This document shows positions 1 to 9,099 of a stretch of 14,693 nucleotides of DNA, in pieces. Below the pieces are notes generated by a model. It was not told the origin of the DNA and did no database searches. It was given only the letters and a program-made list of their open reading frames with translations. Every line of letters begins with the position of its first letter. Position 1 is the stretch's first letter. A program made the position numbers and the translations under genes. Source of the DNA: Reyranella sp. (GTDB lineage: Bacteria; Pseudomonadota; Alphaproteobacteria; Reyranellales; Reyranellaceae); the NCBI GenBank assembly GCA_030681635.1, contig JAUXRT010000173.1, positions 1 to 14,693 of the forward strand, read 5' to 3'.

Positions 1-541
1 CGACGATCTTGTCGATCGGCACATTCTCGCGCTTCTGCGCGCCGATCACGCCGTCGCGCGAATCCGGCGCGAAGCCCAGGCGGAAATCATCGATCGTCTC
101 CTCGCTGAGGCCGCGGCCGCGCAGATAGTCGAGGCCGTGACGTCCGACCGGCAGCCGAAGCTGCTTCTGGAACCAGCGTGTCGCCAGTTCGACGACCTCC
201 TGCAAGGTCGAAGTGCGTTCGGCGCGTTCGCGTTCGGCCGGGGTGGTGCGCGGCACCGGCAAGTTGACCTCGCGCGCGAGCTTCTCCACCGACTCGGGGA
301 ACGAAAGCCCCTCGGTCTTCATCACGAAGCTGACTGCGTCGCCATGCTCGGCGCAGCCGAAGCAATGATAAAAGCCCTTCTTGTCGTTGACCGTGAAGGA
401 CGGCGTCTTTTCATTATGGAATGGGCAGAGCCCGGCGTATTCGCTGCCGGAGCGGCGCTTCAGCGAAACCTTGCGGCCGACGACGTCGGACAGGCTGAGG
501 CGCGCGCGCAGTTCGTCGAGGAAACCCGGTGGAAACGCCAT
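1..541 (-). CDS. dnaG: DNA primase DnaG, N-terminal part (cut by window edge)
   Basis: The minus-strand reading frame opens at an ATG at 541 and runs off the left edge, giving the first 180 residues of a protein of about 600. It begins MAFPPGFLDELRARLSLSDVV, typical of bacterial primase. The CHC2 zinc-binding domain is clear: C39-P-F-H42, then C60-F-G-C63, with the family hallmark NEKTPSF between. After about residue 100 comes the linker and the start of the RNA-polymerase (TOPRIM-bearing) domain, with LDYLRGRGLSEETIDDFRLGFAP around 138-159; the TOPRIM motifs lie outside the window. DnaG synthesises RNA primers for lagging-strand replication. It follows yqeY on the same strand with a 63-bp gap that holds a GC hairpin. 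There is no strong Shine-Dalgarno before the ATG. In relatives rpoD follows; it would lie beyond the left edge. Confidence 0.96.
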   Translation of the reverse strand, partial: MAFPPGFLDELRARLSLSDVVGRKVSLKRRSGSEYAGLCPFHNEKTPSFTVNDKKGFYHCFGCAEHGDAVSFVMKTEGLSFPESVEKLAREVNLPVPRTTPAERERAERTSTLQEVVELATRWFQKQLRLPVGRHGLDYLRGRGLSEETIDDFRLGFAPDSRDGVIGAQKRENVPIDKIV

Positions 542-563
542 TCGTCTAAAATGACGATGCAAA

Positions 564-590
564 CCCCGCCGCGCCAGTGACGCCGCGGGG
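564..590 (-). terminator. GC-rich stem-loop between yqeY and dnaG (possible terminator/attenuator)
   Basis: An inverted repeat pairs CCCCGC at 564-569 with GCGGGG at 585-590, with one mismatch and two further pairs inside, loop about 9 nt. Read on the minus strand (the direction of yqeY and dnaG), the stem is followed by a moderately T-rich stretch (TTTGCATCGTCATTTT). It could partly terminate yqeY transcripts or adjust dnaG expression. The T-tract is interrupted, so termination is uncertain. Confidence 0.35.
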
Positions 591-604
591 GAAAACGGGG
601 ATGG

Positions 605-1063
605 TCAGCCGCTGAGAGCTTTCTTGACGGCGGCCGAGGCCTTGGCGAAGTCCATCTGGCCGGCGTACTTGGCCTTCAGCGCGGCCATGACCCCGCCCAT
701 GTCCTTGACCGTGGTGGCACCGGCGGTGGCCATGGCCTCGCGCACGGCGGCCTCGACCGCAGCCTCATCCATCTGCTGTGGCAAGAAGCGCTCGATGACG
801 GCGATCTCAGCCTTTTCCTTGTCGGCCAGGTCGGCGCGGTTGCCCTTTTCGTAGAGCACGATCGATTCGTTCCGCTGTTTGATCATGCCCTGCATCATCG
901 ACAGGATCTTGTCGTCCGCCACGCCTTCGCGGCTGGCTTCGGTGCGGGCGGCGATATCGACGTCCTTGAGCTTCGCCAGAATGAGGCGAATCGTGCCCAG
1001 GGCGGCCTGGTCGCGGGCGCGCATGGCCTCTTTCATGGCGTCGTTCAATTTGTCACGCAGCAT
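605..1063 (-). CDS. yqeY: GatB/YqeY domain protein
   Basis: A 152-aa protein of the YqeY family, which resembles the tail domain of the GatB amidotransferase subunit and is thought to act around tRNA; its exact role is unsettled. Hallmarks are the N-terminal MLRDKLNDAMKEAMRARD, the TIRLILAKLKDVDIAAR helix, the central DDKILSMMQGMIKQRNESI segment, ERFLPQQMDE near 92-101, and the C-terminal DMGGVMAALKAKYAGQMDFAKASAAVKKAL. Length is normal for the family. I chose the ATG at 1063 because the family starts at MLR; a TTG at 1120 would add 19 unconserved residues. It lies directly upstream of dnaG on the same strand, a common alphaproteobacterial arrangement, and is divergent from carA. Confidence 0.93.
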   Translation of the reverse strand: MLRDKLNDAMKEAMRARDQAALGTIRLILAKLKDVDIAARTEASREGVADDKILSMMQGMIKQRNESIVLYEKGNRADLADKEKAEIAVIERFLPQQMDEAAVEAAVREAMATAGATTVKDMGGVMAALKAKYAGQMDFAKASAAVKKALSG

Positions 1064-1168
1064 GACTTTGATCCCAATGGCTAAGCGGCGGAAACTAATC
1101 GCCCGGCGCGCTGTTGGCAAAGCAAATAAGTTATTGAAATAGCTTGTGAATTAGCTGCCAGCCGCACC

Positions 1169-1197
1169 TTGACCCTCTGCGACCGCTTGGTTACAAC
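1169..1197 (+). promoter_or_regulatory. Candidate sigma-70 type promoter of carA
   Basis: TTGACC at 1169-1174 is followed after exactly 17 bp by TACAAC at 1192-1197, a good -35/-10 pair for a housekeeping sigma factor. Transcription would start near 1204, about 70 nt before the carA ATG. The rest of the divergent yqeY-carA region includes an AT-rich patch (about 1120-1160), likely to hold the opposing yqeY promoter, and a G-rich stretch at 1230-1258. No PyrR-type or riboswitch leader was recognised. Confidence 0.45.
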
Positions 1198-1275
1198 CCG
1201 CGCGGCTCGCAGGTCGCCTCGCCTATACCGGGTTAGGGGCGGGGCCGGGCGGGCCGCACGGACGGACTAATCATC

Positions 1276-2460
1276 ATGACTTCACCTAAGACCGCCGGCG
1301 CGATTGACGCCGCGCCGCGTTGGGCCACGGCCGCCCTAGTGCTGGCGGACGGCGCGGTATTTTGGGGCAAGGGCGTGGGTGCCGCCGGCCATGCCGTGGG
1401 CGAGGTCTGTTTCAACACCTCGATGACGGGCTATCAGGAAATCATCACCGACCCGTCCTATGCCGGCCAGATCATCACCTTCACCTTCCCGCATATCGGC
1501 AACGTCGGGACCAATCTCGAGGACATCGAGAGCCTGACGCCCGTCGCGCGCGGTGTCGTCTTGCGCGGCGACATCACCGAGCCCGCGAACTGGCGCGCGG
1601 CCAAGCCGCTCGACGACTGGCTCAGGAGCCACAATTTGCCCGGCGTATGCGGTGTCGACACCCGCGCTATCACGCGGCGGATCCGCGACGGCGGTGCGCC
1701 GAACGGCGTCGTGGTGCACGCGCCCGACGGCAAGTTCGACGTTCCCAAGCTGCGCAAGATCGCCCAGGACTGGCCGGGGCTCGACGGCATGGATCTCGCC
1801 ATCGAGGTGACGACCAAGCAGCTCTACAGCTGGGACGAGACCAAGTGGGCGCTGGGCCAGGGCTACGGCAAGCTCACCAAGCCCAAGTACCACGTGGTCG
1901 CCGTCGACTACGGCGCCAAGCGCAACATCCTGCGTTGCCTCGCCAACGCCGGCTGCAAGGTCACGGTCGTGCCGGCGACGGCCACCGGCGAGGACATCCT
2001 GCGGCACAAGCCCGACGGCGTGTTCCTGTCGAATGGCCCCGGCGATCCGGCGGCGACCGTCGGCTACAGCGTGCCCGCCATCCAGGCCGTGCTCGACAAG
2101 AAGGTGCCGCTGTTCGGCATCTGCCTCGGCCATCAGATCCTGGCGCTCACCTTGGGCGGCAAGACGCGCAAGATGGAGCGTGGCCATCGCGGCGCAAATC
2201 AGCCGGTCAAGGACCTCACCACGGGCAAAGTCGAGATCACGTCGCAGAACCACGGCTTCTGCGTCGTCCCTGAATCGCTGCCCGAGGGTGTCGAGGTCAC
2301 GCACGTCTCTCTGTTCGACGGCACGAACGAGGGCCTACGCTGCACCGACAAGCCGGCCTTTTCGGTCCAGTACCATCCCGAGGCGTCGCCCGGCCCGACG
2401 GACAGCCACTATCTCTTCGACCGGTTCGTCGACATGATCGACAAGAGCAAGGGCAAGTAG
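1276..2460 (+). CDS. carA: Carbamoyl-phosphate synthase small subunit (glutaminase)
   Basis: This 394-aa protein is the glutamine-hydrolysing subunit that feeds ammonia to CarB for carbamoyl phosphate, used in pyrimidine and arginine synthesis. The N-terminal small-subunit domain carries VGEVCFNTSMTGYQEIITDPSYAGQI (42-66) and GVDTRAITRRIRDGG (126-140). The C-terminal class I glutamine amidotransferase domain starts near 205 with VVAVDYGAKRNILR. Its catalytic residues are visible: nucleophile C283 in GICLGHQ, and H367/E369 in QYHPEASPGP; the oxyanion segment LSNGPGDP is at 251-258. A short N-terminal extension before the conserved ALVLADG is normal in alphaproteobacteria. A weak CGGA stands 9 nt before the ATG. 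carB follows after 7 bp, so the two form an operon. Confidence 0.98.
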   Translation: MTSPKTAGAIDAAPRWATAALVLADGAVFWGKGVGAAGHAVGEVCFNTSMTGYQEIITDPSYAGQIITFTFPHIGNVGTNLEDIESLTPVARGVVLRGDITEPANWRAAKPLDDWLRSHNLPGVCGVDTRAITRRIRDGGAPNGVVVHAPDGKFDVPKLRKIAQDWPGLDGMDLAIEVTTKQLYSWDETKWALGQGYGKLTKPKYHVVAVDYGAKRNILRCLANAGCKVTVVPATATGEDILRHKPDGVFLSNGPGDPAATVGYSVPAIQAVLDKKVPLFGICLGHQILALTLGGKTRKMERGHRGANQPVKDLTTGKVEITSQNHGFCVVPESLPEGVEVTHVSLFDGTNEGLRCTDKPAFSVQYHPEASPGPTDSHYLFDRFVDMIDKSKGK

Positions 2461-2467
2461 AGTTCCC

Positions 2468-5713
<3,246 letters not shown>

Positions 5714-5743
5714 ACGCCCGTCACTGGCTGGCCCATACGGGCG
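5714..5743 (+). terminator. Inverted repeat just after the carB stop
   Basis: CGCCCGT at 5715-5721 pairs perfectly with ACGGGCG at 5737-5743 across a 15-nt loop, starting one base after the carB TAG. No T-run follows, so this is at best a weak or factor-assisted terminator, or an mRNA 3'-end stabiliser between carAB and greA. Confidence 0.3.
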
Positions 5744-5828
5744 ATGCGGCCGGACCTGCCCACCGCGGGTCTTCCGACCGTGTCCGTTGGCCGTTGACGC
5801 CGCACGATTCATTGAGGACGATCCGGCA

Positions 5829-6302
5829 ATGGACAGGATTCCCACGACCGCCGAAGGGCTGAAAAGCCTCGAGGATGAACTCAAGCATCTGAAGAGCGTT
5901 GAGCGGCCTTCGATCATCAAGGCGATCGCGGCGGCGCGCGAGCACGGCGATCTTTCCGAGAATGCCGAATACACCTCCGCGCGCGAACGCCAGAGCTTCA
6001 TCGAAGGCCGGATTGCCGAGGTCGAGAACATCATTTCGCGTGCCGAGGTGATCGATTTCAGCAAGCTCACGGGCAAGGTCGTCAAATTCGGCGCCACTGT
6101 CCGGCTGGCCGATGAGGACACCGATGAGAAGGTGAAATACCAGATCGTCGGGCCCTATGAGGCCGACCTCAGCAAGGGCAGCATCTCGGTGACGTCGCCG
6201 ATCGGCCGCGCGCTGATCGGCAAGACCGTCGGCGACACGGTCGAGGTTCAGACGCCGCGTGGCGCACGCTCCTACGAGGTTGTGGGCGTTCAGTTCAAAT
6301 AA
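5829..6302 (+). CDS. greA: Transcription elongation factor GreA
   Basis: A 157-aa protein that rescues backtracked RNA polymerase by stimulating transcript cleavage. The N-terminal coiled coil (about 1-75) carries the family signature with the acidic tip residues D41 and E44 in HGDLSENAEYTSARERQ, which coordinate the catalytic magnesium in the polymerase secondary channel. The C-terminal FKBP-like domain follows, with GATVRLAD, YQIVGPYEAD, GSISVTSPIGRALIGK and GDTVEVQTPRG. GAGGA at 5814-5818 stands 10 nt before the ATG at 5829 and fixes the start. It is 115 bp after carB and probably has its own promoter, though I found no convincing one. The last codons are imperfectly repeated downstream (see the repeat entry). 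Confidence 0.97.
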   Translation: MDRIPTTAEGLKSLEDELKHLKSVERPSIIKAIAAAREHGDLSENAEYTSARERQSFIEGRIAEVENIISRAEVIDFSKLTGKVVKFGATVRLADEDTDEKVKYQIVGPYEADLSKGSISVTSPIGRALIGKTVGDTVEVQTPRGARSYEVVGVQFK

Positions 6303-6358
6303 GCATCGCGCGGAACGCGGGGCTTGCGCCCCGCGAGGGGCGTCCAGTTCAACTAGGC
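6284..6358 (+). repeat. Imperfect in-frame duplication of the greA 3' end flanking a hairpin
   Basis: The 21 bases at 6284-6304 (end of greA, stop codon and two bases) recur at 6338-6358 with 18 of 21 identical, exactly 54 bases (18 codons) later. The differences (6290/6344, 6299/6353, 6302/6356) all fall at third codon positions in the greA frame. The second copy therefore also reads G-V-Q-F-N-stop (TAG at 6354-6356), and no stop interrupts the frame between the TAA and that TAG. The 33 bases between the copies contain the hairpin listed separately. Confidence 0.7.
6316..6335 (+). terminator. Perfect GC stem-loop after greA
   Basis: CGCGGGGC (6316-6323), loop TTGC, GCCCCGCG (6328-6335): a perfect 8-bp stem 13 bases after the greA stop. 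No T-tract follows on either strand. It sits between convergent greA and the YciB-like gene, so it may mark or protect transcript ends in both directions. It could equally be a small palindromic insertion, given the duplicated flanks. Confidence 0.4.
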
Positions 6359-6362
6359 AAGT

Positions 6363-6929
6363 TCAGGTAGACGCCATCATTGCTCGTGCGCGCCTTATGC
6401 CGGTCGATTTCATCACCGCATACTGGATCAGGAACAGGCCGACCTTGCTGCCGATCGCCCAGACCGACTTCACGGCGGCCCAGGTCGCGACGTCGAGGCT
6501 GAGCGCCAGCACGATGTTGAGTGCGGCCGAGAAGAACATCAGCCCCGCCCAGATGTAGCCGAAGGTGATGCCGAGATCGGGCACGGTCGCCTGGGCGATC
6601 GGCGGCAGGTAGCGGTTCATCCAGCCGCGCTTCAGCATCACCACGCCGACGACGATGTAGATGACGGTGGGCTTGAGCATGACGAACAGCGGATCGTCGG
6701 TGAGGAACGTTGCCGTGCCCGAGACGAGAATGATGAGCAGGCTTAGCCACTGCAGGGCTTCGACGGGCTGCTTGTGGGCGAAGTGCCAGGCGATCTGGCC
6801 GATCCCCAGCGCCATGCCGAGGGCCACCGCCAGGAAGAGATTGCCTGTCAATACGTAGGCCGCGAGGAAGAGCAGCGTCGACGCCATGTCGAGCAGCAGG
6901 ACCCGGGATGCCTGGAAGAGATCTTTCAT
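6363..6929 (-). CDS. yciB: YciB / septation protein A-like inner-membrane protein
   Basis: A 188-aa, strongly hydrophobic protein with about six predicted membrane segments (roughly 10-28, 31-50, 58-76, 86-102, 121-145, 155-173). The segment SGTATFLTDDPLFVMLKPTVIYIVVGVVMLKRGWMNRYLPP (about 70-110) matches the diagnostic core of the YciB/IspZ family (PF04279 type), linked in enterobacteria and Shigella to envelope and septation functions. The role in this organism is inferred only from family. The ATG at 6929 is preceded by a purine-rich GAGGGG about 10 nt upstream. It is convergent with greA. The next minus-strand gene upstream ends at 7018, leaving 88 bp that probably hold its promoter. Confidence 0.82.
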   Translation of the reverse strand: MKDLFQASRVLLLDMASTLLFLAAYVLTGNLFLAVALGMALGIGQIAWHFAHKQPVEALQWLSLLIILVSGTATFLTDDPLFVMLKPTVIYIVVGVVMLKRGWMNRYLPPIAQATVPDLGITFGYIWAGLMFFSAALNIVLALSLDVATWAAVKSVWAIGSKVGLFLIQYAVMKSTGIRRARAMMAST

Positions 6930-7017
6930 GGCTGCGACCCCTCATCGTCTTCATGACAACGCCGTGTATCTAAGAAACCCTATCAATACACAATGTTCCC
7001 CACAAGAGGGAATCCGG

Positions 7018-7404
7018 TCAGGCGACGACTTTGATGTAGGTGTCCTTCATCACGATGAGGCCACGGCGGAAGGTGTAGAGATCGCAACCCAGCCACTCCT
7101 GGCGCTCGCCGCTCCTGAGCGTGGCGGTGCGGTGCCATTCCGTGACGGCGCGGTTGCCGTGGATGAATTCGCTGGTGTGCCGCCACGTCACGTCACCGGC
7201 GTTGGCGAACAACGGTTCGAAGTAGCCGCGGATCGCAGCCTTGCCCCTGAAGCTCTGTCCCCAATAGTCGGGGCCCTTGGCATTGCGGAACTCGCCATCA
7301 TCCGCGAACGAATTCACAATGCCGTCGACGTCGCGACGGGCGAAGGCGTCGGCGATCGCATGCAGCTGTTCGAGGGTGACGTCGGGCGCAGTCGTTCCGT
7401 CCAT
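7018..7404 (-). CDS. SnoaL/NTF2-like small protein
   Basis: A 128-aa protein with the look of the NTF2-like/SnoaL superfamily, a cone-shaped alpha+beta barrel used both by enzymes and by ligand-binding proteins. Seen: an N-terminal helix pair LEQLHAIADAFARRDVDGIVNSFADDGEFR (11-40), FRGKAAIRGYFEPLF (52-66), strand motif WRHTSEFIHGNRAVTEWHRTAT (74-95), and the C-terminal CDLYTFRRGLIVMKDTYI (107-124), equivalent to the family 'Y.F.dGkI....Y.D' strand. A strong AGGAGG lies 8 nt upstream of the ATG and overlaps the TAG of the Lrp-type gene, 10 bp away, so the two are co-transcribed. No catalytic residues can be assigned; the substrate is unknown. Confidence 0.8.
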   Translation of the reverse strand: MDGTTAPDVTLEQLHAIADAFARRDVDGIVNSFADDGEFRNAKGPDYWGQSFRGKAAIRGYFEPLFANAGDVTWRHTSEFIHGNRAVTEWHRTATLRSGERQEWLGCDLYTFRRGLIVMKDTYIKVVA

Positions 7405-7414
7405 GGATATCCTC

Positions 7415-7891
7415 CTATTCGACGGGAATCGGCACTCCCGGCACCTGCTTGGCCGTGCGGAAAACCATCATCGACTTCACATGGCTGACGTTGGGCGCGG
7501 AGGTGAGTCGCGTCGTCAGGAACTTCTGATACTCGTCCCACGTCTCGGCCACGATCTTCAGCAGAAAGTCGGCCTCGCCAGCCAGCATATGGCACTCACG
7601 GACCTCGTCCCATTTGGCGATCAGCTCCTCGAAGGACTTGAGATCGGCCTCGGCCTGGCTGTTCAACCCGACCAGGGCGAACACCGAGACGCTGTAGCCC
7701 AGGGCCTCGGGGCTGAGTTCGGCGTGGTAGCCCTTGATGATGCCGGCACGCTCGAGCGTGCGGACCCGGCGCAGGCAGGGAGGCGCGGAAATACCCGCGC
7801 GCTCCGCCAGATCGACGTTGGTCATGCGCCCGTTTGATTGCAGGTCGCTGAGAATGCGCCGGTCGATTCGGTCGAGCTTTGCGCGAGCCAT
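7415..7891 (-). CDS. Lrp/AsnC family transcriptional regulator
   Basis: A 158-aa feast/famine regulator. The N-terminal winged helix-turn-helix begins LDRIDRRILSDLQSNGRMTNVDLAERAGISAPPCLRRVRTLERAGIIKGY (6-55). The C-terminal RAM ligand/oligomerisation domain runs about 66-145, with HMLAGEADFLLKIVAETWDEYQKFL (101-125) as the usual amino-acid-binding turn. The family forms octameric particles and responds to amino acids. The ATG at 7891 has AGAGGAAA about 10 nt upstream. It is divergent from trxB across 177 bp that contain two dyads, and co-directional with the SnoaL-like gene. Lrp-type genes next to trxB recur in alphaproteobacteria. The specific ligand is not readable from sequence. Confidence 0.93.
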   Translation of the reverse strand: MARAKLDRIDRRILSDLQSNGRMTNVDLAERAGISAPPCLRRVRTLERAGIIKGYHAELSPEALGYSVSVFALVGLNSQAEADLKSFEELIAKWDEVRECHMLAGEADFLLKIVAETWDEYQKFLTTRLTSAPNVSHVKSMMVFRTAKQVPGVPIPVE

Positions 7892-7940
7892 CTTGGATTT
7901 CCTCTGTTGGCCGCGCTCTATGCCAGAACCATGCCATCCA

Positions 7941-7955
7941 CGCAATAAAGTTGCG
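7941..7955. promoter_or_regulatory. 15-bp dyad in the lrp-trxB intergenic region (candidate Lrp-type operator)
   Basis: CGCAATAAAGTTGCG is a 5-bp inverted repeat around a five-base A/T-rich centre. A 15-bp dyad with an AT-rich middle is the usual shape of Lrp/AsnC half-complex sites, and it lies 50 bp upstream of the Lrp-type start, suiting autoregulation. The assignment is inference. Confidence 0.35.
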
Positions 7956-8024
7956 AGAATTGGCGGCTGTCCTGTGAACAATTGCGCCATGAACTCTTTA
8001 GGCCGTGCATCCGAGGCGAGGTTT

Positions 8025-8045
8025 GCATATATGTGAGAGATATGC
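8025..8045. promoter_or_regulatory. GCATAT-N9-ATATGC dyad upstream of trxB (candidate operator)
   Basis: A perfect 6-bp inverted repeat (8025-8030 and 8040-8045) overlaps the most AT-rich bases upstream of trxB, where TATATG at 8028-8033 could serve as a -10 element. A bound regulator here would compete with polymerase. The binding protein is unknown; the flanking Lrp-type and LysR-type regulators are both candidates. Confidence 0.3.
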
Positions 8046-8068
8046 GGAAGACGGGATGCGGGACGCAC

Positions 8069-9040
8069 ATGGCAGCAACTCATCGCGGTAAGGTGCTCAT
8101 TCTGGGGTCCGGGCCTGCAGGCTACACGGCGGCGATTTATGCCGCCCGTGCCAACCTGAAGCCGATGCTCGTGCAGGGAATCCAGCCGGGCGGTCAGCTC
8201 ACCATCACCACCGATGTCGAGAACTATCCGGGCTTCGCCGACGTCATCCAGGGTCCCTGGCTGATGGAGCAGATGCAGAAGCAGGCCGAGCATGTCGGCA
8301 CGGAACTGTTCTTCGACACCATCGTCGAAGTCGACCTCAGCCGCCGGCCGTTTGTCTGTATCGGCGACTCCGGTGATCGCTACGAGACCGACGCCCTCAT
8401 CATATCGACCGGCGCCACGGCGAAGTGGCTCGGGTTGCCGACCGAAGAGACCTTCCGGGGCGGCGGCGTCTCGGCCTGCGCCACCTGCGACGGGTTTTTC
8501 TTCCGCGGCAAGGAAGTGGTCGTCGTCGGCGGCGGCAATACCGCCGTCGAGGAAGCACTCTACCTCACACACCACGCATCGAAGGTGACGCTGGTCCATC
8601 GCCGCGATTCGTTCCGTGCCGAAAAGATCCTGCAGGATCGCCTGTTCAAGAATCCCAAGGTCACCGTTCTGTGGGATCACGCGGTGCAGGAAATCCTGGG
8701 CGAGAAGACGCCGGCACCGCTGGTCAAGGGCGTGCGCGTGCGCAACGTCAAGAGCGGCGCTGAGCGGGAACTCGCCACCGACGGCGTGTTCATAGCCATC
8801 GGCCACTCGCCCAATACCGAACTGTTCAAGGGCAAGCTCGCCATGGACAGCGAAGGCTACCTGATCACCAAGCCGGACTCGACGGCCACCGACGTCGAGG
8901 GCGTCTACGCGGCCGGCGACGTACAGGACAAGATCTTCCGTCAGGCCGTCACGGCGGCTGGGACGGGCTGCATGGCGGCGCTTGAAGCGGAGAAATGGCT
9001 GGCAGGCCAGGAGGCACGTCTCGCGCAAGCCGCGGAGTAA
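8069..9040 (+). CDS. trxB: Thioredoxin-disulfide reductase
   Basis: A 323-aa flavoprotein that transfers electrons from NADPH to thioredoxin. The FAD-binding N-terminus reads KVLILGSGPAGYTAAIYAARANLKP (8-32) with GGQLTITTDVENYPGF after it. The redox-active pair is C137-A-T-C140 followed by DGFF. The NADPH domain has VVGGGNTAVEEALYLT (152-167) and HRRDSFRA (177-184), whose arginines bind the NADPH phosphate. The C-terminal FAD motif is GVYAAGDVQD (278-287). I chose the ATG at 8069 because it matches the family N-terminus and has CGGGA just upstream; upstream in-frame ATGs at 7982 and 8042 add unconserved residues and lie before or in the likely promoter. The LsrB-type gene follows after 59 bp. 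Confidence 0.97.
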   Translation: MAATHRGKVLILGSGPAGYTAAIYAARANLKPMLVQGIQPGGQLTITTDVENYPGFADVIQGPWLMEQMQKQAEHVGTELFFDTIVEVDLSRRPFVCIGDSGDRYETDALIISTGATAKWLGLPTEETFRGGGVSACATCDGFFFRGKEVVVVGGGNTAVEEALYLTHHASKVTLVHRRDSFRAEKILQDRLFKNPKVTVLWDHAVQEILGEKTPAPLVKGVRVRNVKSGAERELATDGVFIAIGHSPNTELFKGKLAMDSEGYLITKPDSTATDVEGVYAAGDVQDKIFRQAVTAAGTGCMAALEAEKWLAGQEARLAQAAE

Positions 9041-9056
9041 GCGGCGGCGCGGGATC

Positions 9057-9083
9057 GGCGTTTGGCGCGCAACGCCAAACGCC
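9057..9083 (+). terminator. Perfect 11-bp stem-loop between trxB and the LysR gene
   Basis: GGCGTTTGGCG (9057-9067), loop CGCAA, CGCCAAACGCC (9073-9083): an uninterrupted 11-bp stem that starts 16 bases after the trxB stop and ends 2 bases before the AGGGAGG ribosome binding site of the next gene. It lacks a real T-run (TTAGGG follows). It may partly terminate trxB transcripts, or act as a stability/processing element in a trxB-lsrB message. It does not have the T-N11-A geometry of a typical LysR box. Confidence 0.45.
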
Positions 9084-9099
9084 TTAGGGAGGCAATGTC

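Noticed and set aside
1064..1120. TTG start adding 19 residues to YqeY
   Set aside because: The family begins at MLRDKL; the extension is unconserved, and the ATG at 1063 is the natural start.
7982..8068. 29-residue N-terminal extension of TrxB
   Set aside because: Not conserved in the family and overlapping the likely promoter; the ATG at 8069 matches known N-termini.
9057..9083. Stem-loop as a classical LysR T-N11-A operator
   Set aside because: The arm spacing does not give T-N11-A, and the perfect GC stem is better read as an RNA structure.
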